Source: Amycolatopsis cihanbeyliensis (GTDB lineage: Bacteria > Actinomycetota > Actinomycetes > Mycobacteriales > Pseudonocardiaceae). From it: DNA of 64,000 bases. Shown in pieces: positions 31,883 through 40,116 of this stretch. The first letter of the stretch is position 1. Each line of letters starts with the position of its first letter. Location: contig NZ_VFML01000001.1 in NCBI RefSeq assembly GCF_006715045.1, positions 5,428,001-5,492,000 of the forward strand. Reading direction: 5' to 3'. Both the position numbers and the translations under genes were made by a program. The notes under the pieces were generated by a model. It was not told where the DNA came from. It saw only the letters and a program-made list of their open reading frames with translations, and did no database searches.

Positions 31883-33190
31883 TCAACGCCTGGGGGAACG
31901 GGGACGCTCGGCAAGGTACTGGTCCAGCAGTACCTGTGCGTCGGCGGACGCTCGGGTCAGTCGCTCCACCGGGTCGACGTCGCGCACCAGCATGTCGTGC
32001 ATGGCCTCCGCGAGCAGTTCCTGAATCCGGAAGTAGTTGCCGACGAGCGCGCCGCCGGCGGGCCGGCCGTCGGCGGTCATCACCTCGAGCTGGTTGTTGG
32101 GTGCGCGGTGGTACGGCTGCTCGTCGAACCAGCCCTGCCGCTCCAGCAAGGCGAATCCGGAACGGGTGACCGGGATGAAGCTGTGTTCCTTGTGGTACTC
32201 GGCGACGTGGCCCGGGTTGGCGAGGTACTGCATAAACGCCAGCGCTCCGTCCTGAGTCTTCCGGTCCAGTCCATCGGCCAGCCACAGCGAGGTGCCGGCG
32301 ACCACGTTGCCGCGGTACGGCACGTCAGCGTTGTACGGGAACCGTGTCACGGCGAGCTCGAACCCGGCCTCCTTGGCGGCTTCGGCGGTGCTGCCGACGT
32401 CGTTGGACGAGCTCATCCGGAAGGCGATCTCCTGGTCGGCGAACAGCTGGAACGTGCCGAACCAGTCGCCGGTCTCGCCCGAGTACTGGTAGAGGCCGTC
32501 CTTGTACAGCTCGCGCCACCAGGACACCCAGGCAAGCATTTCCGGGATGGTGAAGTCGATCTTCTGGGCGGATGCCGTTCGGCCGTTGCCGTTGTCCGCG
32601 ATCTTTCCTCCCTGCACGGCCATGGCGTGCTGAAACGGGATCCCGTGGTTCGCCCAGCCGATCGCATGCGGCGGTCCGCCCGGCGACTTGACCACTCGTT
32701 CGCAGGCCGCTCGCAGGTCCTGCCATGTCTGCGGGACCTCGGTGACGCCCGCGGCCTCGAGCATGGTGACGTTGGTGAACAGGTTATAGGTGGTCGCCAC
32801 CGTGGGCAGCGATCTCAACTCGCCGTAGCACGTGTACTGGGCACGCAGCGCGGGCAGGATGTCGTCGAGCACGACCGGCTCACCGAGGATCTCGGTCCGG
32901 TCGCCGACCGCGGTGGAGACCGAGGTGAACACCGGTCGTCCAGCGTTGTCGACCTCGTCGAGCGCGTTCGGTGTCTCCGTGTAGTAGTACTCCGCGATCG
33001 CCGGGACCGTGCCCTCGCGCACCCCCTGTGCTACCGCGCCGGGCATGTCCTCGAAGTAGATTCCACGGATCCTGATCTCGTACTCGGGGTGCGCCCGCTC
33101 GAACTGGCGAGCCCGGGCGAACAGCGTGTCCATGTAGTAGGGAAAGGTCAGATCCGCCAACCAGGCATCCACGACTGTCCGGTCACTCAT
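31883..33190 (-). CDS. Cytoplasmic homologue of family-1 ABC solute-binding proteins (no signal peptide)
   Basis: A 435-residue protein with the two-lobed solute-binding fold signature along its length: FERAHPEYEIRIRGIYFEDM, MLEAAGVTEVPQTWQDLRAA, WVSWWRELYKDGLYQYSGE, FADQEIAFRMSSSNDVGS, VAGTSLWLADGLDRKTQDGA, QYLANPGHVAEYHKEHSFIP. The start ATG 33190, with AAGGAGAGGG upstream, leads directly into MSDRTVVDAWLADLTFPYY. There is no signal peptide, Tat motif or lipobox cysteine, and upstream frame extension enters the TPP gene. No permease or ATPase is nearby. It is probably a cytosolic binding protein or a repurposed enzyme working with the adjacent TPP enzyme (34-base gap). Function unknown. Confidence 0.83.
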   Translation of the reverse strand: MSDRTVVDAWLADLTFPYYMDTLFARARQFERAHPEYEIRIRGIYFEDMPGAVAQGVREGTVPAIAEYYYTETPNALDEVDNAGRPVFTSVSTAVGDRTEILGEPVVLDDILPALRAQYTCYGELRSLPTVATTYNLFTNVTMLEAAGVTEVPQTWQDLRAACERVVKSPGGPPHAIGWANHGIPFQHAMAVQGGKIADNGNGRTASAQKIDFTIPEMLAWVSWWRELYKDGLYQYSGETGDWFGTFQLFADQEIAFRMSSSNDVGSTAEAAKEAGFELAVTRFPYNADVPYRGNVVAGTSLWLADGLDRKTQDGALAFMQYLANPGHVAEYHKEHSFIPVTRSGFALLERQGWFDEQPYHRAPNNQLEVMTADGRPAGGALVGNYFRIQELLAEAMHDMLVRDVDPVERLTRASADAQVLLDQYLAERPRSPRR

Positions 33191-33224
33191 GTGTATCCCT
33201 CTCCTTGTCCGTGTAGTTGATCGG

Positions 33225-34877
33225 TCAGTGCGTCGATCCTGCCGAGGCCCGCGGCTCGACCAGGTAGTCGCCGACGACGTCCCGGACGACCTTGCAATCG
33301 AGCAGTAACGTGCCCACGCAGCCACGGGCACGCCAGCTGCGGACGGCGTCGAGGTCGCCCAGCGTCCGCACCACCGCCGCCTCCGCGCCGAGCGACTTGG
33401 CCAGGCCGTCGAAGTCGGTGTCCGTGAAGACCGTGCCCGCGGACACCTCGAGGTGCCGGTACATGTGGACCTCGGCGCCGTAGGCGGCGTCGTCGTACAC
33501 GATGATGAGCGCCGAGTCCGCCGTACGGATGAGGGTTTCGAGCTCGGACAGTCCCATGAGCGCTCCGCCGTCCCCCGTGGCCAGCACGACGGCGCGGTCG
33601 GCTCGTCCGGTGGCGGCACCGACGGCACCGGCGAATCCGAGGCCGATGCTCTGCATCGACACACCGGTGAACACGAATCCCGCCGGATCGGGGACCGACC
33701 AGTACCGTGCCGGCCAGCCGATGAAGTGGCCGCCGTCGGTGACCAGCGTGCGATCCTTCGGCAGCAGTTCGGCCAGTGCCAACGACAGGGTGCGAGGGTC
33801 GATCCGGTCGGCTGTGCTGCGGTCGGTGTAGTTCTGCTGGTCCCAGTGCACGCCATCGAGCCGGCCGGCGATCCGCCGCCGCCAGCCCGATGGCGGCGTC
33901 CCGGCCACGAGCAGGCGGTCGCACAGGGCGGTCGCGACGTCGAAGGCATCGGCGACGATCCCGATGTCCGTCCGCGGTGATATCTGTTCCGGCCGGAGAT
34001 CGACCTGGACCAGGGTGGTGTTCGGGCTGACCAACCGATCGCCGTGCAGGGTCCACTCGCTCAGGCTCGTGCCGAACGCCAGGATCACGTCGGCGTCGCC
34101 GATGAGCTCGGCGGCCGCCGGTGACGACAGGTTGCCCACGACGCCGAGCGACCATGGGTTGTCCCCGAAGATTCCCTTGGCCAGCAACGTGTTCGCGAGC
34201 AGACCGGCACACCGGTCGGCCAGTGCCGCGATCGGGGCCTGTGCGCCGGCGTGCCACGCGCCGAGTCCGGCCAGCAGCAGCGGGCTGCTGGCGGTGCCCA
34301 GGAGCTCCATCACCGTCCCGACCTCCGCCCGGGGCACCGGAGGCACCTCGGCCGGCACCGGTTCCGCCATCTCCGGTGGAAGTGTCCCCGCAGGCATCAC
34401 CTGCACGTCCACTGGCAGAAACACCACCACCGGACGATTCGCGGCGCTGGTGAACCGCAGCGCGCCGGCCACCGCCGCCGCGGCGTCCACCGGGGCGGTG
34501 ACCCGAACCACGGCGGCGCCGAGCGAGGCGACGAACGACTCGTCGTCGACGTCGATGGGCCGTGGCCGCCCTCCCGGTGGAGCGCCGCACAGCAGGACGA
34601 CGGCGCTACGGTTCTTCACCGCGTCGGCCAGGCTGGTGGCGGTGTTGGTCAGGCCTGGGCCATAGGTCACCGTGCAGACGCCCACCTCGCCGCAGACGCG
34701 GTGGTAGGCGTCGGCCATCGCCACGGCACCGGCCTCGTGCCGGGCCGGAATGTACCGCACCCCCGCCTTGGTCAGCGCGGCGACGACGCGAACGTTGCCC
34801 ACACCCACCACACCGAACGTGTGCCGGACACCCGCGTCGGCCAGCGCTCCGCCGAACGCCTCCGCGACCGTTGTCAT
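33225..34877 (-). CDS. Thiamine-diphosphate-dependent enzyme (acetolactate synthase/benzoylformate decarboxylase-like)
   Basis: A 550-residue protein with the three TPP-enzyme domains. The PYR domain has the catalytic Glu in IPARHEAGAVAMADAY. The central domain spans about residues 190-330 (ADVILAFGTSLSEWTLHGDR). The PP domain has GDGGALMGLSELETLI. The metal-binding motif normally written GDG-x(24-27)-NN ends here in VYDDAAYG, that is DD in place of NN or ND. Family members cleave or join C-C bonds next to carbonyls. No small regulatory subunit is present. Located between the solute-binding-like protein and an FAD monooxygenase, it may supply or decarboxylate a 2-oxoacid precursor of a peripheral group, which is inference. 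Confidence 0.87.
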   Translation of the reverse strand: MTTVAEAFGGALADAGVRHTFGVVGVGNVRVVAALTKAGVRYIPARHEAGAVAMADAYHRVCGEVGVCTVTYGPGLTNTATSLADAVKNRSAVVLLCGAPPGGRPRPIDVDDESFVASLGAAVVRVTAPVDAAAAVAGALRFTSAANRPVVVFLPVDVQVMPAGTLPPEMAEPVPAEVPPVPRAEVGTVMELLGTASSPLLLAGLGAWHAGAQAPIAALADRCAGLLANTLLAKGIFGDNPWSLGVVGNLSSPAAAELIGDADVILAFGTSLSEWTLHGDRLVSPNTTLVQVDLRPEQISPRTDIGIVADAFDVATALCDRLLVAGTPPSGWRRRIAGRLDGVHWDQQNYTDRSTADRIDPRTLSLALAELLPKDRTLVTDGGHFIGWPARYWSVPDPAGFVFTGVSMQSIGLGFAGAVGAATGRADRAVVLATGDGGALMGLSELETLIRTADSALIIVYDDAAYGAEVHMYRHLEVSAGTVFTDTDFDGLAKSLGAEAAVVRTLGDLDAVRSWRARGCVGTLLLDCKVVRDVVGDYLVEPRASAGSTH

Positions 34878-34929
34878 TGTGCTCCCTTGGTCACTGCCGC
34901 ACGGCGGCTGGAGTCGATCGTCGAACAGA

Positions 34930-36228
34930 TCATCCGGCGTGCTGGAGTACGCGGCGTTTCATGTCCGGTTCCATCAGCGTCGCCGGGGGATCCACCAGGC
35001 CGGCCACCCGCATGAACGCGGTCAGCACCTCCGGGTCCTGGCACGCGGCGGCCATCACCTTCGCCATGTACTCGTTCATCTGCAGAACCTCGTCGGGGCG
35101 ACTCCCCACCACCTCGGGATAGGCAAGGTCACCGCTCGCGGCGGTGCCCCACGGCGCGTCGATCACGTCGGCGATGGCCCGCTGGAACGCTAGTGGCTCC
35201 AGCGGCCCGCGCCGCACATGCTCACGCAGCACCAACGCCTCCAGCGCGGACACGGTCATGCCCTGCCCGTAGACGGGGTTGAAGCTGCAGGCCGCGTCGC
35301 CGAGCACGATGAATCCGTCCGGGAAGCCGGTCAGCTTGTCGTAGCGAGGGCGGACACTTGCCGGAAACCGGAAGGAAACCGGGTCAGTGAGCGGTTCCGC
35401 GTCGGCGATCACCTGGTAGATGTCCGGGACCGGCAGGGTCCGCACGTAAGCCAGGAACCCCTCCGGATCGGTGGGTGCGCGGTCACCGAGCACCCCACCG
35501 ACCGAGAGCACCCACTTGCCGTCCTCCATCGCCGAGAAGAAGGCACTGCGGCGGGTTACCGGAGAGGGCAACGGGTTGACGGACTTCACGCCGTTCATCA
35601 CCGACTCGTCCGGCAACCGGTAGAGCCTGGTGGTGTAACTGAAGTCGATCTTGATCTGTTCGAAGGCCGGCCGGGCGTAACCGAGTTCGTCCAGCCACAC
35701 CGGGGTACGCGAGCCGCGACCGGTGGCGTCCACCACGAGGTCGCCTTCCAGCGTCGCCTCGGATCCGTCGTGCACCCGTGCGCCGGTGATCCGGGTCCGG
35801 TCGGGGCTCGCGACGAGGCCGACGATGTCATGCTGTTCCAGGAACTTCACGTTGCCCAACGCCGCGACCCGGTCCCGGACAAAGCTTTCCAGCACCGGCC
35901 TGGTGGCCGAAAGGTACCTCATGCCGGTGACCGCCTTGCACGCCTCATGCCCCGCGAAGAACCACCGGTGCTCGCCGAGGTCACCGGTCAGCGCGCCGGC
36001 CGCCAGCGCGTCGTCGGTAAACCCGTCGAACAGCTCATCGAGGATCTGATGGCCGCGGGCGAGCAGCCCGTGAATGTGCGCGCCCTGCGGGACGCCGCGG
36101 CGTGGTGTCGTGACACCGAGCAACCCGTCGCGGTCCACCACGAGCACTTCGGTGTAGGTCTCGGCCAACACCCGCGCTGCGAGCAGCCCGGCCATGCTCC
36201 CGCCAAGTATCACCGCGCGGGTGCCCAT
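34930..36228 (-). CDS. FAD-dependent monooxygenase/oxidoreductase (PHBH-like fold)
   Basis: A 432-residue flavoprotein. The N-terminal nucleotide-binding motif reads AVILGGSMAGLLAARVLAE, with the acidic end of strand two in VLVVDRDGL. The second FAD motif GDAACSFNPVYGQGMTVSALE is near residue 310. VVDATGRGSRTPVWLDELGY lies between them. The pattern is that of aromatic hydroxylases and epoxidases. The tryptophan motif of flavin halogenases (WxWxIP) is absent, so halogenation is unlikely. It follows the SgcJ-like gene by about 30 bases. Likely an oxygenation step on the core or on an aromatic side group. Confidence 0.85.
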   Translation of the reverse strand: MGTRAVILGGSMAGLLAARVLAETYTEVLVVDRDGLLGVTTPRRGVPQGAHIHGLLARGHQILDELFDGFTDDALAAGALTGDLGEHRWFFAGHEACKAVTGMRYLSATRPVLESFVRDRVAALGNVKFLEQHDIVGLVASPDRTRITGARVHDGSEATLEGDLVVDATGRGSRTPVWLDELGYARPAFEQIKIDFSYTTRLYRLPDESVMNGVKSVNPLPSPVTRRSAFFSAMEDGKWVLSVGGVLGDRAPTDPEGFLAYVRTLPVPDIYQVIADAEPLTDPVSFRFPASVRPRYDKLTGFPDGFIVLGDAACSFNPVYGQGMTVSALEALVLREHVRRGPLEPLAFQRAIADVIDAPWGTAASGDLAYPEVVGSRPDEVLQMNEYMAKVMAAACQDPEVLTAFMRVAGLVDPPATLMEPDMKRRVLQHAG

Positions 36229-36259
36229 ATGTGCCTCCTCAGCTGGAAGATGTCGGTGT

Positions 36260-36688
36260 TCACCACGGGTTGTTCACGGGCGTGTTCTGGTACGCGGCGA
36301 GACGCCATTCCGCCCCGTGCCGCACGACCACCCAGGAGGCGTGAATGGCTCGCTGGTGGCTGGGCTCGGTCTCGCCGGAGGCCAGCACACCGCCGCGGGA
36401 AAGCAGGATCGCGGCGTTGTCGCCGAGCATGCGCATGCTGATCGGCGTGCCCGTCACCCGCGTGCCCTTGAACGGCCCTTGGAACGCCTGGGTCAGGAAC
36501 TCGCGGGCCTCGTCGCGGCCGCTGCAGAAGACCCCGGTGAGGATCATGGTCGCGTTGTCGACAAACTGGTCGGCGAACGCGTCGGCGTCGTGGCTCGCCC
36601 ACGCGGCGGCCACTCGCTGGGTCAGTGCCGCGATGGCAGCCTTGTCGGCGTCGGCAGGCTCGGTGACGAGCTCGGTACTCGTGCTCAT
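36260..36688 (-). CDS. sgcJ-like: SgcJ/EcaC family protein (SnoaL-like cone fold)
   Basis: A 142-residue protein of the NTF2/SnoaL-like superfamily, matching the SgcJ/EcaC group by AAIAALTQRVAAAWASHDAD, FADQFVDNATMILTGVF, GRDEAREFLTQAF, RAIHASWVVVRHGAEWRLAA and the ending YQNTPVN. SgcJ comes from the C-1027 cluster, and homologues are conserved in nine-membered enediyne clusters. Structures are known, but the catalytic role is not settled. AAAGGA precedes the ATG. Its presence supports the enediyne reading and hints at the nine-membered class, although the family also occurs outside these clusters. Confidence 0.85.
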   Translation of the reverse strand: MSTSTELVTEPADADKAAIAALTQRVAAAWASHDADAFADQFVDNATMILTGVFCSGRDEAREFLTQAFQGPFKGTRVTGTPISMRMLGDNAAILLSRGGVLASGETEPSHQRAIHASWVVVRHGAEWRLAAYQNTPVNNPW

Positions 36689-36709
36689 CGTTCTGTCCTT
36701 TCCGGATCG

Positions 36710-37891
36710 TCAGACGTACTGGGAGTTCGGCGGGAGGCCGCACAGCACGCGGCCGTACAGTTCGGCGTTGGTGTTCGGGTGCATCAGGGCGTGCTGATGG
36801 ACGGCTTGGATGTCCCGGGCGATTCGCTGGATCGGCACATCGCTGTAGATCGACGTGCCGCCGCTGGCCGTAGCGAGGATGTCGACCGACTCCCGTACGA
36901 GACGCACGGCCTGGCCCAGGTCGGCGCGTGCCAGCACACGTTCCTCCATCTCCCACTGCGTACCCTCGTTGCCCTTCGTGTCCACGACGGTGGCCAGGCG
37001 CTGCACGTGGAACTCGGCCTCGTCCAGCTTCATCGAGGCCTCGGCGACCTGCAGGTGGGTCAGGGGAGCGTCCCGTTGGCTGTCATAGTCGGTATAGGTG
37101 ATCTTGCGGCCGGGCAGCCGCTCGGCGAACGCCTGCTTCGCCGCCTTACCGAGGCCCACGATGCAACCGCTCGACGAGGCTGCGGCCACCGGAAGCAACG
37201 GGATGCGGTAGGCCCTGGACTCCGCGGTTCGTTGGGACACCGGTTTGCCGTCGACCGCGGCCATCAACGACAGCACACGTTCCTGCGGGACGAACACCTC
37301 GTTGGCGACGGTGCTGACACTTCCCGTGCCCCGCAACCCCGACGTGTGCCAGTCATCGACGATGCCCAGGTCGGACATCGGTACGAGGGCCATCACCGGC
37401 TGCGGCTCGCCGTCTGGCGGTACGAGAATCGCGATGATCTGCTGCCAATGACTGTGGTGCGCACCGCTGATGAACTGCCACCTACCGTTGACCACGACCC
37501 CGCCGTTCGTCGGGGTGGCCGTCGCGCTCGGGCTCAGCGTGCCGCAGATGCGGGTGTCCGGGTCGGCGAACACCTCGTCCTGCACCTCGTCGGGGAACAT
37601 GCACGCCATCCAGCCGGGGATCGTGTAGACCGTCGCGACCCACGCGGCCGACCCGTCGCCACGGCCGAGTTCGGACAGCACGTCCACCAGCGTGCTGGTG
37701 TCTGCTTCGTACCCGTTGTAGCGTTTCGGCTTGCGTATCCGGAACACGCCCGCATCGGCCATCGCCTCGATCACTTCGTCATGCAACCGCCGGTTCTCCT
37801 CGGCCCACGGCGCGTGTTTCTGCAGGAGCGGCACGATCTCGGATGCTTTGCTTGTCATTTGCTGCCGTGAAGGGAAACCGATCTTCGTCAC
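36710..37891 (-). CDS. Acyl-CoA-dehydrogenase-fold flavin monooxygenase (HsaA/DszC-like)
   Basis: A 393-residue protein of the acyl-CoA dehydrogenase superfamily with a type-2 C-terminal domain. Segments include LSELGRGDGSAAWVATVYTI, CGTLSPSATATPTNGGVVVN, GRWQFISGAHHSHW, DWHTSGLRGTGSVSTVANEV and DILATASGGTSIYSDVPIQR. The fold is used both by dehydrogenases and by two-component monooxygenases such as HsaA and KijD3. The absence of CoA-pathway neighbours favours the latter. GTG 37891 is chosen for GGAGG at ideal spacing. A longer upstream frame has no such site. A flavin reductase partner is not obvious nearby. The DHFR-like protein or the LLM enzyme are candidates. Confidence 0.85.
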   Translation of the reverse strand: MTKIGFPSRQQMTSKASEIVPLLQKHAPWAEENRRLHDEVIEAMADAGVFRIRKPKRYNGYEADTSTLVDVLSELGRGDGSAAWVATVYTIPGWMACMFPDEVQDEVFADPDTRICGTLSPSATATPTNGGVVVNGRWQFISGAHHSHWQQIIAILVPPDGEPQPVMALVPMSDLGIVDDWHTSGLRGTGSVSTVANEVFVPQERVLSLMAAVDGKPVSQRTAESRAYRIPLLPVAAASSSGCIVGLGKAAKQAFAERLPGRKITYTDYDSQRDAPLTHLQVAEASMKLDEAEFHVQRLATVVDTKGNEGTQWEMEERVLARADLGQAVRLVRESVDILATASGGTSIYSDVPIQRIARDIQAVHQHALMHPNTNAELYGRVLCGLPPNSQYV

Positions 37892-37925
37892 GATGTCCTC
37901 CGGGTCCAGAATCGATGGGTGAGCT

Positions 37926-38801
37926 TTACTCCCTGCCGAGTTCGGGCAGCACCTTCGCACCGATGAGCTCGACCTGGCGGAGCGGATCGGGCGAGGCAAC
38001 GATGCCGATCACGGTCTGGATGCCTTGACCGGCCAGCTGTTGCAGAGTCTCGAGCAACTCGCCGGTCCCTTCACCGTTGCCGACGTCGAAGGGCAGGCAG
38101 CAGGTCTTCTCGATGTCGTCGTAATCCCTGCCGACCTCTGTGCAGATCTCCCGCAACCGCTCCAGCCGATCGGGCATGTCCGGGGTCGGGTAGAGGTTGC
38201 ACGCGTCGGCGTACCGGGCCACCAGCCGCAAGGTCTTGTCCCCGGCCCCGCCGACCATGATCGGCGGATGTGGTCTGGTCAGGCTCTGCGGAACACCCAG
38301 GATCCGGTCGAGGTGGTAGTGCTTGCCGTGGTGTGCCAGGCCGTTACCCCGCTCGCCGTCCCAGTAGCCGAGCAGGATCCGCAACGTCTCCTCGAGCATC
38401 TCGAACCGCTCGGCCACGGGGGGAAACGGGATGCCGGAACCGGCCGTCTCGTCCGCGTTCCAGCCCACCCCGATGCCCACCGAGGCCCGGCCACCGGAAA
38501 GGATGTCCAGCGTGGTGACCGTCTTGGCCAGTAGGGCCGGGTGCCGGAAGTGCACACCGGCGACCACCGGCGAGATCCGGCAGTGCCTGCTGTTGGCCGC
38601 CATCACGGCGAGCGTGGTGAAGCACTCCAGATAGGGTGCTTCCTCGCCGCCCGCGTTGAAGCCCTGCCACAGATGGTCACCCGTGCTCAGCGACGTGAAC
38701 CCGGCCTCGTCGGCGAGCTGGGCGAATCGTGTGACCGTGTCCCCTATCGCGCGCGGCCCACCGGGCCAGTCGAACGCTCCCAATTCCAGACCTACCCGCA
38801 C
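37926..38801 (-). CDS. LLM class flavin-dependent (possibly F420) oxidoreductase
   Basis: A 291-residue TIM-barrel protein of the luciferase-like superfamily. Motifs include LADEAGFTSLSTGDHLWQG, CRISPVVAGVHFRHPALLAK, LDILSGGRASVGIGVGWNAD, FEMLEETLRILLGYWDGE and PPIMVGGAGDKTLRLVARYA. The last two are typical of F420- or FMN-dependent members. GTG 38801 is preferred because GAGGAG lies seven bases upstream. The annotated-looking GTG at 38816 actually forms part of that site. It could reduce or hydroxylate a pathway intermediate. Substrate and cofactor are not certain. Confidence 0.87.
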   Translation of the reverse strand: MRVGLELGAFDWPGGPRAIGDTVTRFAQLADEAGFTSLSTGDHLWQGFNAGGEEAPYLECFTTLAVMAANSRHCRISPVVAGVHFRHPALLAKTVTTLDILSGGRASVGIGVGWNADETAGSGIPFPPVAERFEMLEETLRILLGYWDGERGNGLAHHGKHYHLDRILGVPQSLTRPHPPIMVGGAGDKTLRLVARYADACNLYPTPDMPDRLERLREICTEVGRDYDDIEKTCCLPFDVGNGEGTGELLETLQQLAGQGIQTVIGIVASPDPLRQVELIGAKVLPELGRE

Positions 38802-38857
38802 GCTAAGACTCCTCACTGTGTCGAGATTGTGCTGATGTGCACATCGTGTGATCGGTT

Positions 38858-40099
38858 TCAGGCATTCGCGGGCAGCGCCGCGGTCAGCCGGACCGGCAGG
38901 GTGGTGTGGGCGTTCATGATGAACGTCGGCAGCGGCTCCAACTGGCCCGGTTCGACCGCGAGGCTCATGTCCGGGAACCGCTCGAACAGGGCGGGCAAGC
39001 CGGTCGACGCCACCAGCCGGGCGATTCCGGAGCCGAGGCAGTAGTGCGGGCCGTGCCCGAACGAGACGTGATCCTTGTTCGGCCGGGTGACATCGAAGTC
39101 GGCCGCGGTCGCGCCGTGCAGTTCCGGGTCGCGCCCCAGCGCGGCGTAGTTGATCAGGATCGGCTCACCCCGCTTGATGGTCAGGCCATCCAGTTCGACA
39201 TCCTCCACCGCGAACCGCAACGGCAGGCTGGCCAGCGGGCACTCGACGCGCAGGGTTTCCTCGATCACGTCGGACCAGCCGGCCTTGCCCGACCTGACCA
39301 GGTCGAGCTGATCGGGACGGGTGAGCAGGGCGGTGATCGCGTTGTCCAGAAAGTTGATCGTGGTGTCCGAGCCGGCGCCGAGGATCGCGAAGATGGTGTC
39401 GGTCAGCTCCTGGTCGGACAGCTTCGCGCCGTCCTCGTCGTCACGCGCGGCGATCAAGTCGCTGGCGATGTCCTCGCCGGGGTTCGCCCGCTTGTCGGCG
39501 ATCAGCTCTTCGATCGCGGCACGCCAACCGGCGAGGATGCCCGCCGCCTGTTCGGGAGTGACGTCGATGTCCGCCATCCGGTTCATCGCGATCGCGGTCT
39601 GCCTGCGCTGCTCCTCGGTCATGCCGATCACGCCGGCCATCAGCCGCGCGGGAAGGGGGTAGCAGAACATCGCTCGCAGGTCGACCGTGTCTCCCTGCTC
39701 CGCGGCGATATCGTCGAGCAGGCTGGTGACCAGCTCGGCTACCCGCGGTCGCAGTTGCTCGACTCGCCGAGCGGTGAACGCCTTCCCGATCAGCCTGCGC
39801 AGCCGGAGGTGGTCGGCGCCGTACGCGGTGGACACGTTGTCCATCGCCACCCAGCTGATCAGTTGCCAGCCGGGTGGGATCTCGCCCTCGCGGAACGCGG
39901 GCCAGTGTGCGTGCGCGCTCTTGGTGACGTTGCGATCGCCGAGCAACTGCTTGGCGACCTCGTAGCGGGTGACCCACCACGCGTGCACGCCGCCGGGAAG
40001 CTCCACCCGGACCGCGGGTCCCTGGTCACGCAGCTTGGTCGCGAGTTCGTGGATTCCACTGCCGCTGCTGTCGAGCACCGGGCATCGGCTCGTCGACAT
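38858..40099 (-). CDS. Cytochrome P450 monooxygenase
   Basis: A 413-residue soluble P450 of the actinomycete CYP107/105-like type. The I-helix oxygen-activation motif is [16 protein letters not shown], the ExxR pair is in EETLRVE, and the heme-binding loop is [18 protein letters not shown] with the proximal Cys. AAGGAGGA precedes ATG 40099. No dedicated ferredoxin gene is adjacent. It most likely hydroxylates or epoxidises the enediyne core or a carrier-bound side group. The neighbouring A-PCP and C genes make a PCP-tethered substrate plausible. Confidence 0.93.
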   Translation of the reverse strand: MSTSRCPVLDSSGSGIHELATKLRDQGPAVRVELPGGVHAWWVTRYEVAKQLLGDRNVTKSAHAHWPAFREGEIPPGWQLISWVAMDNVSTAYGADHLRLRRLIGKAFTARRVEQLRPRVAELVTSLLDDIAAEQGDTVDLRAMFCYPLPARLMAGVIGMTEEQRRQTAIAMNRMADIDVTPEQAAGILAGWRAAIEELIADKRANPGEDIASDLIAARDDEDGAKLSDQELTDTIFAILGAGSDTTINFLDNAITALLTRPDQLDLVRSGKAGWSDVIEETLRVECPLASLPLRFAVEDVELDGLTIKRGEPILINYAALGRDPELHGATAADFDVTRPNKDHVSFGHGPHYCLGSGIARLVASTGLPALFERFPDMSLAVEPGQLEPLPTFIMNAHTTLPVRLTAALPANA

Positions 40100-40116
40100 G
40101 GCTGTCCTCCTTCATA

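Noticed and set aside
31829..33220. A 463-codon plus-strand open frame
   Set aside because: It is antisense to the solute-binding-like gene and rich in Val/Arg/Gly/His with no domain features.
34930..36228. Flavin-dependent halogenase
   Set aside because: The FAD motifs fit, but the WxWxIP motif and the catalytic Lys context of halogenases are absent. A monooxygenase of the PHBH type fits better.
36194..37870. A 558-codon plus-strand open frame
   Set aside because: It lies antisense to the SgcJ-like and acyl-CoA-dehydrogenase-fold genes, has Arg/His/Gly-rich low-complexity composition typical of GC-rich shadow frames, and no family resemblance.
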